Positions 1 through 13,276 of a stretch of 64,000 nt of DNA are shown here, piece by piece; position 1 is the stretch's first letter; each line of letters starts with the position of its first letter. Source of the stretch: Piper betle (Eukaryota > Streptophyta > Magnoliopsida > Piperales > Piperaceae). Under the pieces are notes generated by a model. That model was not told where the DNA came from and searched no databases. It saw only the letters and a program-made list of their open reading frames with translations. The translations under genes and the position numbers were made by a program. The stretch covers positions 32,506 through 96,505 of the forward strand of contig JAURVB010014947.1 in the NCBI GenBank assembly GCA_033002965.1. Direction: 5' to 3'.

Positions 1-913
1 AGTCGGCTTAACCATGGTAGATTAACGAATAGTTTAATTACCGGTGATATTTTCAAAATGATTCACAGGTGAACCGAAATAGAAAGATTTATTGTTTAAC
101 TCAATTAAATTTGATAAATTTGAAATTTCAATATGGCTTTCTTGAAACATTAAATGTATCCAATAGAAGGAAATATTTAGAGGCAGACATCCTAAAACCC
201 ATTTAAAAGAATAAAAAGTCATAAAAATGGGAATTTAAAATATTAAAGAGCTTTAGGAAGAAATTTTAAAAAATAAAACAAATACAAATGGTTGGGTGTG
301 AACTTTGTAGCTTACTCTCCTCAGGCACCAACCACACCACCAAAGACAACAAATTTGTTAACTATTATATTTTTTGTTTAGTTTGTTTTCAAGCTGGCAT
401 TACATTTTAGTCCCAGGTCACCTAACCAAGCGAAGAAGTTCAAAGATTTTTTCTATAAGCTGCTTCGTCTACCGTCCCCCTCCCCTTTCCCCACTTCGGC
501 CCAGCCTGCTCGCCTCTCCCCCGCCCCATCTCCCCCGAATTGTTTAAAAGTTCAGGTAGTTCAGACAGAAATTTTATTGTAAGAAAATACACGCTAAATG
601 TGATGATGCTTTATTATTTTATTTTTTTGCCTGTGCTTGCAGGGTCATGCCATCTTCCAGCCAGAACCTTTTTAATTAAACAAATCAAAAACCACAGATT
701 ACACGACAACCCATAAGAAATTAAAGCAATATCCTTGGACTTCACGGCAACAATAGACATGCAAAGCGACAATGTTTGAAAAAAATACATTCACCTATTG
801 ATCTGGTTTTTGTCTGGAAGCGCAGACCTGGGATATTCCGAATGCCCATCTCTTTTCAAAGGCCCCGTGAGCTCAGTCCTGATGTTTTACAGAGCATTCT
901 TTTCCACCACACA
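1..913. other. Intergenic; 3' flank of the UGT gene
   Basis: AT-rich spacer without a credible reading frame. On the minus strand, AATAAA-type signals lie at about 571-576 and 608-614, some 300 bases past the UGT stop codon, and could serve as its poly(A) signals. A C-rich patch at about 470-535 has no recognisable function. Confidence 0.5.
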
Positions 914-2463
914 TTACTGGACAGGCGAATTTGTGGAGAGCTCTTCCTTGACTACCTTGTCCAGGTTTATGTATGAAGAACCGCCCGGCTGGGTGGCCAT
1001 GATGGCCCCTATCTTTAGCTCCTTGGCCTTCCTCCTCAACTCCTTCCCCTTCTCTCCCTCCATGAGCTCCCTCACCAGCCCCTCCACCTCCACCCTCTTC
1101 ACATCATTGTCGATCTCCATCCCTATCCCCCACTCGGTGCAGCTAAACCAGCAGTTGGTCTGCTGCTCCGCGAAGAATGGCCAGCAAAGAACCGGCACCC
1201 CACCGCACATACTCTCGACGGTGGAGTTCCATCCGGAGTGGGTCAGGAACGCACCCACGGATGAATGGTTGAGAACTCGCTCCTGTGGCACCCAGCTCAC
1301 CAGCCGACCTCTTCCCGCGGTGGTGGCCACGAACTCTTCCGGTAGCATGGCCGATTCTCCCATCACCAAGTCAGGCCGGATCACCCACAAGAAGGGGTGG
1401 TTGCTGTTAGCCAGACCCCATGCGAACTCCTTCAACTGTTTGGCCGTCACGACGGTGATGCTGCCGAAGTTGACGTAGACGATGCTGGCAGGCGCCTTCG
1501 TATCAAGCCACTCGATACACGATGTGTCTTCCTTCCATAGGTTGGAAGCCATGGACATGAGCCGAGGGTCGTCAATCTGGTTGCACATCAAGGACAGCGG
1601 ACCAACGGTGTATATCTTGGGAAAGCTCTGTTTTAGAGCGTCCAGAGCAGTCGCTTCTAACTCATCGAATGTATTCATAACGATGGCCGACGCTCTTGTT
1701 GCCCGTTGAGCTTCCCTGTCCAAAAAATTAAGCATAATGTCTTCTGGGTTAGTGGTTCGGATGAAGCTCGGGAAGTCCCTCAATTTGATATCCTTCAGTC
1801 CATGGATCCCGTGCACAGGGGTGTACAGATTATCCTCCTTCAAGCAGCTCTCGTCTGCAGCACAAATTCATTAGACTTGCTAAGGTCCCAACTTTCGAGG
1901 GTAAACAAATAATAAAACTAATTAAGAGGTCATAGTTTATAACTAGAAATACCTTTGAATGGAACAATCTTTCTTTCACGAAGCTCTTTATAGTGACGGT
2001 AAGCCAAGAATCCACACGCGCTGGTCGTCCAGAACACGATCTCAGGAAGGAGGAGCTCTTCGGCGGCATCGAGGGTGAAGGACATGACACCGTCGGAGAC
2101 GACGCAAGAGACCGGCGGCATGTCGGGGGCGTTGTTGAGATTGATAAGCAGGTCTCGGAAAGGGGCCAAGCAGGTCTTGCTGGTGGAGTCGCAGAGGGAG
2201 GGGATGTCCTGGGTGACGTCCGCGTCGGTCGGCGGCAGGCCGTCCGGGATGGTTGTGAAGCGAAAGTCCGGTAGGCCGTCGAGCGAGGAAGGGCCTCTGG
2301 AGCGGAGAAGACGTTGGTGGTTGTACTCGGTGTTGACGAAGGTGACGAAGAAGCCCTTGTGATGGAGGAGCTTGGCCAGCTTCAACATGGGGTTTACATG
2401 GCCTTGCGCTGGGTATGGGATGCAAACTGCATGGGGCTTCATGTCCCTTCCCACGGAACCCAT
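914..2463 (-). CDS. UDP-glycosyltransferase, UGT85 family, two exons
   Basis: Family-1 glycosyltransferase that moves a sugar from UDP-sugar to a small acceptor in the cytosol; UGT85 members act on cyanohydrins, terpenoids, cytokinins and similar molecules, so the substrate here is open. Exon 1 is 2463-1953 and exon 2 is 1854-914, separated by a 98 bp GT-AG intron at the position typical of UGT85. Together they encode 483 residues, the usual length. The N-terminal [19 protein letters not shown] block holds the expected catalytic His22. The 44-residue PSPG sugar-donor box runs from about 358 to 401 (begins [10 protein letters not shown], contains HSGWNS, ends FFAEQ). I chose the Met of [11 protein letters not shown] as start because family members begin this way; another Met lies four codons upstream. 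The frame is intact across both exons, unlike most other genes in this window. Confidence 0.93.
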
Positions 2464-2582
2464 AATCAAGCCCAAAGTATCTATCTAAGTAGATGAGGAA
2501 ATATGATAGACGAGTGGATCTTGGATCTTGCTTTTAGGAAGTGTAGGATGATAGAATGGGAAGCTTCATACATGGTATTGGA

Positions 2583-2589
2583 ATTTATA
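2583..2589 (-). promoter_or_regulatory. TATA box for the UGT gene
   Basis: TATAAAT on the minus strand, about 120 bases before the start codon. This would leave a 5' leader of roughly 90 bases. Confidence 0.5.
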
Positions 2590-2833
2590 GTTGAGTGAGA
2601 GAGCGAGGTGGATCGGGCAAGCAATCGGCGTCGTTGCAGGGCCACTGATGAGATCGTCAACGGTGAATATTTCATTGCGTTGTTTTGGTGGAATGAGTTC
2701 CCGTGTGACATGAGCCGCCATGTCGTTTAGTCTTGCCTTGCCCATGCCCATTTGTTTAATGTTTTGGATTCAGATCTACAGATCTACCAATAACATGATA
2801 CGCCCATGCTTCAAGAAAAAATTTTGGAGACTC

Positions 2834-2908
2834 CCACTGGGGACGCCCGGCCATCGTATCATTGATGATTTGTGGAATCCCGGGTGCCTCCACGGGCGTC
2901 CCCGGTGG
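2834..2908. repeat. Imperfect inverted repeat with 17 bp GC-rich arms
   Basis: Arms 2834-2850 and 2892-2908 pair with two mismatches (core GGGGACGCCCG against CGGGCGTCCCC) around a loop of about 41 bases. It may be the end of a small fold-back element or a strong cruciform. No target duplication was found. Confidence 0.5.
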
Positions 2909-2919
2909 ACAAACCCTGA

Positions 2920-5900
2920 AAATGCTTCAGGCATATAAATTGAACTTCGTCCGAAAAAGAAAGGGAGAGCGAAAAAAAGAGAAACACTGAAGAAAAAGAT
3001 CCAGAGATTGCTTTGTACTAAGGAAAAAATAATAAACCAAATATTTTATAGATCTGGTCATTCTGACTATACGAATCAAAAAATGTTAGCATCTCTTTTG
3101 ATCTTATTTTTATTGCCTCGTGTTTTACTTTTGTTGTTGAATAAACTGAGTTGCTTGCTTTGCTGGCAAGGGTCCCTCTGGGTGATCCCATTGATTCAAA
3201 ACGATCTTCCTCGGTGTGCAAATTTGTGCACAAATAGACAAAATGTACAAATATTAAATGGGATAATAATAGCCAATTAAAACAAAGAAAACAACAAGTT
3301 ATAAGAGAAAGAGAGTGGATATTATTTTTTTATTTTTTTAATATAAATTATAAAAAATTGACAAAATTTACCTAAAAATGAATTTTAAAAAATGTGTAGA
3401 TGATCTATTTGATCGTCTTTAGAGTAGATTAAGTTTTTTAAAAATTTTATAAATTTTAAAAATGGTCAAAAAAGTCAAAATTTATCCGTGTATCGGATAT
3501 GTGTATTGTATCGGCCTGTTCAAAATTGATAGACAATCTTTTTGTGATATGTATTGGTGATACGGAATTCCGTGTGGAGATGAAGAACGCATTTCCGCCC
3601 CGTACGGACGTGTTTATTTTCTATTGGTTTGGATGTCAAATCAGTATTACTCAATTCTGTTCTAAGGGAGTGAATCGTGCGAGGGGTGGGGACCGAGCCA
3701 GCAAATCCGATATTTTTCAAATTCGACACGTGTTTAAATATATTTAACCTATTTAATTTTTTTAAACTCAAACTTAATTCGTTCGTAAGTTCAAAATTGA
3801 CTCATTTAAAAATCAAAAATATTTTATTTTAAAAAATAAAATTAATATAGATTGAATCTATAACAAGGTCATTAACTTGAATAATTATCATCTTAACTAT
3901 CTCAATTCTTTGTTATTATATTATATATATATAATATAATATAATATAATATAATATAATATAAATATTATATATATATATAATATAAATATTATATATA
4001 TATAATATAATATAATATAATATAAATATTATATTATTATATTATTTTATCGAGTCAAGTATGAGTCAAGTTCAAGTTATAACCAAATCGAATCATGTCG
4101 AACACGACCTTGCTTTAACTCGGCTTGTAAGAATCAAGTTAGAGTCGAGTTCAAATTCAATTATTTAAATATCAAGTTTCGAGTCGAGTCGAGCCGAATA
4201 CTAAATACTCGTGAAATGGCTCACTCAATTATCAACCCTATGAATACATACCTACAATTAAAATTTTACAGTAATTATCTTAATCAAGCAAAACCAAACA
4301 ATGGCATGATTGAAAGAAAAACGGTAAACATCAAACAGAACAAGTTGATTACTTTTCAAGGATAAGGATTCGAACTTTATTAAAAATATCTATTCTTGAT
4401 TATCAATTGCAGGTCAGATTGGGAATTAAGAAATGTGTTGCATAAAATTAACGCCAAAAAGATGAATAAATCATCATAAAAAAATCAATAAACATAATTT
4501 ATGATCAATAAATAATCTAATGATTTTTAATTAAAAATATAGTATAAAATATTTTGTTCTAATGGCTATGAATCATACCAATGAACAAATTAATTATATA
4601 ATAAAAATATAAATAAGATAAAAAAATATTTTTTAGCGGAATGAATCAATCTACGATTATCACCATGCATGTCAAAACTAGATCATTAAGAAAAAGCTTA
4701 ATTTTCACAACCTTATACCCTTCTTTTTTGACACACCATTTTTCTTTCTCAAATTATTGTGTGAATTTTTCTTAATTATAGGCATTTTATCATTATCTCA
4801 ACTCAATTGATACAAGAAATATTAAGAAATAATAATTAATTAATTTAAAACTAAATCAAAATTAATCTATTAATTAATTTGGTAGGGTCCTTCCCTTATT
4901 CGTGTCTCCATCAAAAAAATTTGCAAATATTTGACAATAGCCTACCTAAATCTTACAAGATTATAAATGACTTTGTTTTGCAAATTTGGTCACTTGCCTT
5001 GCTTTTTTTATTCATGTCTTCTTTCTCGGGTACTGTTTTAAAAAAACAAAAAACTGCAAATGTTAGATGCCGCAGGGCCCGGGAAAATGTTAATTTTCAT
5101 GAACATTTTTTAATCAAAAAGTAATGTTATAAATAGTATTTTAGGTAATGAAAATTTGGATTGTTGCTCATTTTTTCCCGTACGATAAGTGCTTTGATAT
5201 AAATCTCCTCCGAATTTAAGTCAAAAGACTTTCGGTGTATTATAATCAATTTTATTCTGGGGACAGTAGACTCGGTACCCTTGTCTGAACTCTCGTAAGG
5301 ACCAGCAATTGTATATGACTATTTGAGATAGCAGCCAGCACTACTTTGAAGTGCCAAATATTCTTCTCCATTTCTCCTCTCTTCCATTGTCGCCTTTTAT
5401 ATTTTTTTAAAAAAAATGGCCACAAAATTTTCTCAAGATTTTTTATAAAAAATCTTATATTTTAATAGGAGGGAAATTTACACACATAAATAGAGTAAAA
5501 GCAATTCAGAGCCAATATAAAGTGCAATCTCAAAGAAAGTATTTACAAGGAAAACGGAAAACTATCTAATGGTCCAATTCTTCCATGCTGTTTGTCACTG
5601 GGACAGATTTGCTATAACAAGTGTTACAACAAACACACTGTAACAACCTTCTTATTAGTTCAAATCACTGAAGGAGTTTGAAGAGTATATAATCATAACA
5701 ATCAATTAAACTCCACTAAAATAATAACTTAGACTAATATTATAAGAGTGTTACCGCATTGGCTATAGAAAATCCAATTCATCTTTGTGAGAGCCTAATT
5801 TCCCCTCAAATCTATACATAAACCACCAACAAAATAACTACTAGCCGTGCCTCAATAGGAAAAGTATTAGCGTCGGAACCTAAACTCATAACATCTTTAC

Positions 5901-7030
5901 AAAAACAAATCCCATCTAGGCCCCCGGCGTCCGGTCGTGGAGAAGGAAGAAGACTTGGTAGATGGGCTTTAGTAAAATAAATATGGGCCTAATAGGATGA
6001 TAGCATAGGCCGTCATGCCAACAGTTAATGGGCTGCAATCGGCCCACATATATATGAAATTTGGAGAGCTTTCCCAGTGGATTTGATTAATTCACGAATT
6101 GCGGGAAGTATATGTTTGCTCTTTGTTTCTTTTTTTTGTAATTTTTTGGGGGTGTGCAATTGTTCCTTGTCTTTTCTTAATTTATTAATGATCACATATA
6201 TGGCATTGCCCATAATTTAGTATTCATTCATTGCATCCCTACACGAAAAGAAAGGCTTGGCTTGGTTATCCATCTCATCTGGAGACCTAATTGAAGAAAA
6301 CTAAATGGAATTGGGTAGGAGTCATAGGACTTGGTAACCTGGATCTGAACTGTGCCCAGTGCCTAGGAGCCCCAGGAACAGTTGTCATTGCGACTGAGGC
6401 ATGCCACTAGCTGGAAGATTCTCTTCCCCAGTTTGCTTGTGTCACCACTAGGAGTTAAGACGCTTCTTGTCCGCTCCCGCCCACTTTTTGAGCTTTAGAT
6501 CTTCCATGGTAGGCGGCCAGCTTGAGTTCTAGAAGACCAAACAAGCAAGCTTTTTCTCTTCTTTTTTTCCCTAAAAGGGAAAGCATGTTTTGATGGATCT
6601 AAATCAATAAGAACCACATTTACAGCACATAACATATGATCATAATTACCATTTCCATTCTTAGCTCCTCAATTTCTTATACGTATTGCAGAGTTGTCAT
6701 TTCTGAATCCCACAGCCTGTATTCCGAGTCAATATTGCCGTGGCCACTGGTCCCCTGGCCATTCATGAACTTCATATTACATGAAATAATAATTAATACG
6801 TTAGATAATTGGGTGCATTGACTACCGCTCTGGCTGATTAATCAGCCCCTTGAATAGGAGAAGGGCAAAATCATGTCATCCAGCTGCCTGTCCGTGTCCT
6901 TAGCTGTTGTCGAGAGTTCCATCCACCCTCGACTATTAACTGTTGGCTAACTACTCCATAATATTCAAACTTGCTAATCCCTAATACATGCCCCTTCCTC
7001 TATCTCTACTATACATTCATCAAACACCCA
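2920..7030. other. AT-rich intergenic region
   Basis: No gene or complete element is visible. It holds the AT microsatellite at 3914-4048. At 4040-4240 lies a degenerate stretch rich in GAGTCGAG/CGAGCCGA words, similar in style to the sequence at 37.6-38.0 kb and probably an old element. Short frames here have no recognisable similarity or coding character. Confidence 0.5.
3914..4048. repeat. AT microsatellite, (TATAA)n/(AT)n
   Basis: Continuous alternation of ATATAT and TAATA units over about 130 bases, interrupted by three AAATATTAT words. Simple-sequence repeat. Confidence 0.9.
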
Positions 7031-7037
7031 TATAAAT
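7031..7037 (+). promoter_or_regulatory. TATA box for the first EXORDIUM-like gene
   Basis: TATAAAT 109 bases before the ATG at 7146, preceded by a short CT-rich stretch. It predicts a leader of roughly 80 bases. Confidence 0.55.
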
Positions 7038-7145
7038 CATAAGACGATCCCTTCCTCCAAGCACACTGATCTCATCAGTTTCCTACTTTGCTTGCTTGCC
7101 TTGTTCCTCACTTTTAAGATAAGTCCAGATTGAGAGACAAAGATA

Positions 7146-8073
7146 ATGGCATTAGTCGTATACATCCTACTCCTCTTCTCCTTCTCCTCTGCTCTCTCCG
7201 TTAAATCAATAACTATAAGCTCCCCTGCTTCAGACCAGACTCTCATGACATACCACAATGGCCCCCTCCTGAAGGGTCCAACCGCCGTCAACCTCATCTG
7301 GTACGGCAACTTCACCCCTACCCAGCGTTCCATCATCGTCGACTTCATCTCCTCCCTCTCCTCCACCACCCGCGGCCGCCGCCCTTCCGTCTCCACCTGG
7401 TGGGCAACCACCCAAAAGCTCTACCACGCCAAGGTCGACCCGGCTTCTTCCGGCCGACCACTCTCTCTCTCTCCAACTCCCAAGTCCTCGACCAGCACTG
7501 CTCCCTCGGCAAGTCCCTCCGCATCAAGAACATCGCCCGCTTCGCCGCAGTACGCGCCGTCCCCAACTCCATCACTGTCTTCCTCACCGCCGCCGACGTC
7601 ACCGTCGACGGGTTCTGCCGCAGCCGGTGCGGGACGCACGGCTCGTCCCGGTGGGGCATGCCCAAGGGCCGCTTCGCCTTCATCTGGGTCGGCAACTCCG
7701 CCGCCCAATGCCCGGGCTACTGCGCTTGGCCCTTCTACCAGCCGGTGTACGGTCCGCAGTCCCCGCCGCTGGTGGCGCCCAACAACGACGTCGGCGTCGA
7801 CGGCATGATCATCAGCCTCGCCACCCTCCTCGCCGGCACCGTCACGAACCCTTTCGGCGATGGGTTCTACCAGGGGCCGGCCGAGGCGCCGCTCGAGGCG
7901 GCGTCGGCCTGTGCTGGCGTCTATGGGAAGGAGCGTACCCGGGATACCCCGGGGAGTTGTTGGTTGAAGCCGCCACCGGTGCTAGCTACAACGTCGAGGG
8001 TGTTAACTCGAGGAAGTATCTTCTTCCTGCACTGTTTGATCCTTCCACCTCCCAATGCTCCCCTCCGGTATAA
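7146..8073 (+). CDS. EXORDIUM-like (phosphate-induced-1) protein, two single-base frameshifts
   Basis: Secreted cell-wall or apoplastic protein of the EXO/EXL family (phosphate-induced protein 1 domain), linked in other plants to brassinosteroid-promoted growth and carbon status. Single exon. It starts with a hydrophobic signal peptide ([13 protein letters not shown]). Family blocks follow in order: [88 protein letters not shown] and [16 protein letters not shown]. They fall in three frames: the frame changes near 7452-7457 and again at 7930-7931, each consistent with one missing base, probably a G. With two bases added the gene would encode about 309 residues, the normal family length. Everything else is conserved, so sequence error seems more likely than a pseudogene. 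Tandem relative of the gene at 13388. Confidence 0.9.
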
Positions 8074-10068
8074 GATCGTCTTGATCACCAATGTTGATTG
8101 GTTTCCTTGAAGTAGTCAGCAAAAGACCAAACCGATTATCATATGTGTAACACATGTATATCTAGTTGATGCTATTGTTTTGTAAACGATTATCCGAGAA
8201 TACTGTAAATTGTTCTACGGAGATTGATTTCCCATATATCTAAATAATGATGCCTTGATTACATAGTTTGTTCATAACTAACTTATTAATCAAGTTTTAC
8301 TTTAGCGTAAAAAATAAGTGTTCAATTAACACATAAAATAAGTTAATTAATGAATCAGGAGCTGATATATATACTTTAAAGTTGCATTAAAATTAGGCCT
8401 GGTCTAAGATTATTGCTGATGAACTGCATGCTGCTGACATTCATTTTCTGTTGTCTTTTGTAGTTGCAGTTTCTTCAATTGGTTATTGAAAAGCCTGTTC
8501 GTGGATTTAGTCAAAAGACTAAACGCGCATATAATTCATTATGCTTCCTATCTACCTAATGATAAATTAATTTCAATCCATTTCAAACACCTTGACATCA
8601 TGGTGCAATTAATTTTGAGGAGTATTATACAATTGTTAGGCTTATTACTGAGTTCTACTTTCTATGTCAAAGATGATGGCATAAATATAATTTGAAACTA
8701 AACTAAACTGATTAGCTTGAGATCAATTTGTCTCAATTATAGTTTTAAAATATGAAATTCAGAATCAGCCTTAAATTAATTCGGAATGATTTTCATTATT
8801 ATGTAAATATTTGCATAAAATTAATGTATATTATTCTTTTTATATTTGAAATTGATAAATATGTAATTTATATTACTTAAATGTATTGATTTATCCAATC
8901 TAAAAAATACATTATATATTTTAATAATTTTTATAATTTAATTTAAAAAATTAATTGTAAAATTAGTCATTACTGAAGCATAGAATTTGGCTTAACAAAA
9001 AAGAAGAGGAGTCGACTCAAAAAATTTTAGAATAGAAAGTAGTTTATGACTCAATCGGAGGCAACTCAAACTCCTAAATCAGACGTGCGACCTTGACTAT
9101 TAAGCTAGATAGAACGTTGCTCAGTCAAATTAACTCCCCAATAAAAGATTATTTGTAGAAAATAAAGAAGATTATATTCTAAACTAGATTGTTCTATTAT
9201 AGGACCACCAATGATTGGTCAGCTCACAGCGACGGCACAAGACCCATTCGTCAACGTTATCTTTGAATCCATCCAATTTGGAGTCCTCAGAACTCGCTTA
9301 GCGTTAATGGACTGGAGCTTCTTGTAATAATAGAGATGTGACATGGGTCGGTCAAGTCTGCAGGAAAATTCTATATATTTTCCAATGAAAGTAGTTTCTG
9401 CATTGAGCATTATCTATTTATTATTATTATTAATTTTATGGCCCAAGAAACACAAACTGTGGCCAACATCCGTGTGAGGGGTTAAAGGATTCTTTTTGCA
9501 AGGATGGGGAATGGGGGTGGTGAGTTTTCATCATCAATTACGCATTCAGAGAATTGAATGCATAGAATTGACGTGAGATATGTAACATTGATGTGTCTAT
9601 TCAATCTGTTTGAAGTTAGATCAGACTTGAGCCCAAGTTCCCACTTCACGGCAAGATTAATAATATTAGCCATTTATATATGCGATTCGAATGAAGCTAA
9701 TTGAACAAATCAAATTTATAATATGGTGATAATGATAGTGGTTGTAGAGTGACGAATTCTCAATTGATTTGGACGGTGAATGATTCAAAATTGACCGCTC
9801 AATTATGCATGTATGTGATTGAATTGATGTCCAGGGTCGACCTGGGGTTGAACTTATCCTAAGCTATGAATGATTGCACCAAGACTTGATGATGAAATGC
9901 GTGTAAATTGAAAGGTGGGCGGGCGTCGCTTTGCCGACGGCCGACTGATCATGGGTGTATCGCAAGAGATGTAAAGGCGTATATTGGAGGTTTGGCAATG
10001 GTAGCCAATAGCCTAACATAAAGACGAGGGAGGAGGTTGGCGTCTGGATGGATGTAGTTGTTGTCTAC
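8074..10068. other. Intergenic, AT-rich
   Basis: 3' flank of the first EXL gene followed by an AT-rich spacer. Short frames at 8486-8695, 9219-9410 and 9482-9673 show no family resemblance or codon character. Nothing else is recognised. Confidence 0.5.
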
Positions 10069-12006
10069 TGTCACAGGCCCGTTCGTAAGGCCTAATTTTT
10101 CGCCTCCGAGTTCCTGCCTTTGCGGCGTATTCCCCTCCCTGGGAACACTCAGCCTGCTACTCAACACGCAATAGCGGGAGCCAAGGCCACAAACATTACA
10201 CTCGTGTTCGGCCGCAATACGCACCACCGAGGTTGACCCCTGCACGTCCAGCAGATCCACCCGCTCGGTGCTGCCCTCGAACAGCGCCCTTGATCGATCA
10301 CCCGTGTCTGGCCACGCACCAGCACTTCGACAGCACTCCTGGCTATCGGCACGCCTTGCCGATAGGCTGTTCCAAGAGTCAAACAGCACCACCACCGCAG
10401 CACTGCCCGATCGCCCTACCAGCAACACGCCTGGTAGAGATCGTGCCTCTGTCCCTGTTCGTCTCAGCAACCACTGTCGCCTTGTAAACCTCGACCACGA
10501 CCCGGTACTAAGGTTCCCTGCCTAAAACGTCAGACAACGAACACAACACAGATATACGGGAAACCCCAACCTTATATTAATCTATCAATACAAGGCATTA
10601 CAAGTACTCGACTCCTCTCTCAAGCACTCGCTCGGCTTGTGGACAGCCCCCATAGCCTCGCCCCAATGTACCCAAAATACAAAGGAACTCACACAAGGAT
10701 TACCTGGCCCGAGTAACCCTCCCAGTTGCCAACACCAGCAACCTCACAACATGCACCTTGGATTCAAGCAAGCGTCTGGAATTCCAGCACTACTCCCAGC
10801 GCCGGCTGCAGCAACTCCCTCGCTTCTTCCCTCTCCAAGTTTCTCACGTTGCACACCGATCAGCAAGTCTCACCACGAGAACAAGTACCCAATCGGCCCT
10901 CTCTTCAGTCCGTCGAAGAGAAGTTGCCTTCTCCACGTCTAACCCTTATATACTCCCACGAACTGCTGCTCCAAGATAACTCCGAATCTGCCAACATCTT
11001 CAACTCCAGAGATCTGCAAGATCCACCGTGTTCAGCAACCTAGCCCATCTCCCGTCCAGGTTCGTCCAACGGCCTTCAAGTTTATCTTCAGCAGTTAGTT
11101 GCAGATAACTTCCTAAACGCCCAATCTGGATAACTGCATATCTTCACCAAGATACTCCAGCAACGTCCAGGAAGCTTCCTCCTAACCGTCGGCTGCACCG
11201 CTGGTCCTCCCGTCGCGCCCGCCGGCTCGACTCCAGCACCGTCCAGACATGGCTCAACCTCCCGCAGCAACTCACCGACCAACTGCCAGCAATGGTTCAC
11301 CAACATCGCCCTGAACTAGCACCACCGCTCGTGCATGCCCCTGCACTGTCGCGTTCACCAGCATCTGCCCGCTCGCACGCCTGCGCGCACACCCGCGCGC
11401 GCCCGCTCGCACGAACAGCAGCGCGCGCCATCGCGCGCCCGCGCACGCCCGCGCACCCGCGCGCCCGCGCGCTCGCGCAGCAACGCGCTCGCGCACCCGC
11501 GCTCGCGCAGCGCGCGTCTGTCGCTCCTTGCGCGCGCAGTAGCGCGCACGACCCGCGCTCGCTCGCTACAGTGCTCGGTACAGTTTTCCAGCACGGTTCC
11601 GCTATTTTGCTCGGTACTAGCGAATGCTCGGCACCCTACGCTGCGTACTCGGCTCGGTAGCCTGCTCGGTCCACGGTTGCACCACAACCTCGATATGCCG
11701 ACCCAAACACCGATCAGCAACAACTTGAGGTTTCTTGACCTGGACTCGGCCATATGCTCGGTACACCGAATACCGACCCATGTGCCGACACTTGCTGCTG
11801 TTCCCGACACCTTGCTCCACCGGCATGCTCGGTCCTCCAGCAGCGTCGTGCAACTCGGTTTGGACTGCAACATAATCACGGGTTAGCCTCGGTGTGTTGT
11901 TTCCACCACTCGGATAACCACTGCTATCCCATTCATGGACGTAGGGAATCCAGGAACAACACCCAAACCCTGGTTCCCGGGACGTCCACGAATCAAGGCT
12001 GTAACA
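10069..12006 (-). mobile_element. Probable solo LTR, about 1.94 kb
   Basis: The block begins TGTCACAG and ends CTGTAACA, an imperfect terminal inverted repeat with TG...CA ends as in LTRs. It is GC-rich, non-coding and compositionally unlike both flanks. A TATA-like AATATAAGG on the minus strand (about 10570-10580) suggests the LTR points left. No primer-binding site or polyprotein adjoins either end, so it would be a solo LTR. The flanking pentamers TCTAC (10064-10068) and TCCAT (12007-12011) differ by two C/T changes, compatible with a decayed target duplication but not proof. Family unknown. Confidence 0.5.
11340..11570. repeat. CpG-dense purine-pyrimidine alternating tract
   Basis: About 230 bases dominated by GCGCGC, CGCGCCCGCGCAC and GCTCGCGCAG words inside the probable solo LTR. 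The alternation of purine and pyrimidine and the CpG density make it a potential Z-DNA tract and methylation target. The long arginine-, alanine- and proline-rich frames across it on both strands are a by-product of composition. Confidence 0.75.
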
Positions 12007-13269
12007 TCCATCTTCATCAAAAATCATTTATATGGGAATTAGGGACTACTCAGAATTTAGAACTGTTTGATCAATTACGGTTCGGTTGCGAGGTTTTGCC
12101 TAATATTTGGATAATTTTCAATCCACCGTCAGATTTTTTGAACTGTTCCGTGGATAGCAAATCTAAGCTACCAGAGGAGCAGCACAACCGACAGTCCAAG
12201 AATACCTTTGTTTTTGGAGGTTAAAAGACTGTGTCTTACTGGGAAAGTGACTATAATTTTGGTTCTGAGTGTAAACTCTCTGTGGAATTCACCCCATCCC
12301 TGAGTTAAATTTTTGAGGTAATCCTTATATTGGCAAGACTCTCCACTAATTAAATTTATTTATAATATCTTTATTTTTTAAAATTATTTTATTAAATTGC
12401 CATTTAAAATAATATAACTTATATATTTGTAAATTTAATGTCTAAAAAAATAATATATACTCATTTCATATTATTTGTGGTAAAATATATTGAAAAATTC
12501 ACACAAATAATTCCAAGTCAGTTTGGAATAGTTTAGGGTTAGAAGTTGTTTACGCTCCCCATTAACATCATCTCACATTTGTCCTGTAGCTTTGAGGCCC
12601 CGCCACTCAACACAGCAGGCCACAACTGAAGCTCCATGTGTGGTGCAAAAGCAGCCGCCACGCAGGCAAATCCAACCCCCTGGACGACCGACAAGCACTG
12701 TTCCTCCTCCGCACGAGGGAATTGCTCCACTCCAAATCACGAATTCAATGGCCAAAAGATAATAATACTCTTTCAATTCAGAGCAGGGCTCGAGAAGGAT
12801 GCCAGCTTAGGGCAGCTAGCATTGAATGCCCCCTCCGTGTGCCTTGTTCTTATTCCATTTGCTCTCTAAAAAAGTCTACACACCCTCTCCCCCGCCCACG
12901 CTGCTTCCTCTGCACCTCATTTCCCCGCTACACGACTGCTTCAGCTTGACCATATCCACGTCTCTCATTTAAGCCACACATCCCTACCTACCAACCGCGC
13001 CAACATGACCACCCGCGACCTCTTCTTTCTACATGGCCAGATAACAACTAGGGGCGATTCTTGTCATTTGAGGATTTTAGATATGACCAAAAACTTCATT
13101 CAAACCATGCATCTCCGATGCCAGCCTGTCCATGCCGTTCACCTCAGTCCCCTTCTTTACTAATTAATTATTACTACTGAGTACTAATTAAACCACTCAA
13201 TTCATGTGCCTCCTTCCTCGACACAGCTAGCTGTCCTCTCCTCTCCTCCTCTCCTCCTCTTCGTCCTCG
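12007..13269. other. Intergenic and upstream region of the second EXL gene
   Basis: No gene recognised. The last 60 bases before the TATA box are strongly CT-rich (CTCCTCTCCTC words at about 13235-13262), as in many plant core promoters. Confidence 0.45.
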
Positions 13270-13276
13270 TATAAAA
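13270..13276 (+). promoter_or_regulatory. TATA box for the second EXORDIUM-like gene
   Basis: TATAAAA 118 bases before the ATG at 13388, immediately after a pyrimidine-rich patch. It predicts a leader of about 85 bases. Confidence 0.6.

Noticed and set aside
11272..11886. Arginine/alanine-rich frames on both strands at 11.3-11.9 kb
   Set aside because: Produced by the GCGC alternation; no domain, no start context, and lies inside the probable LTR.
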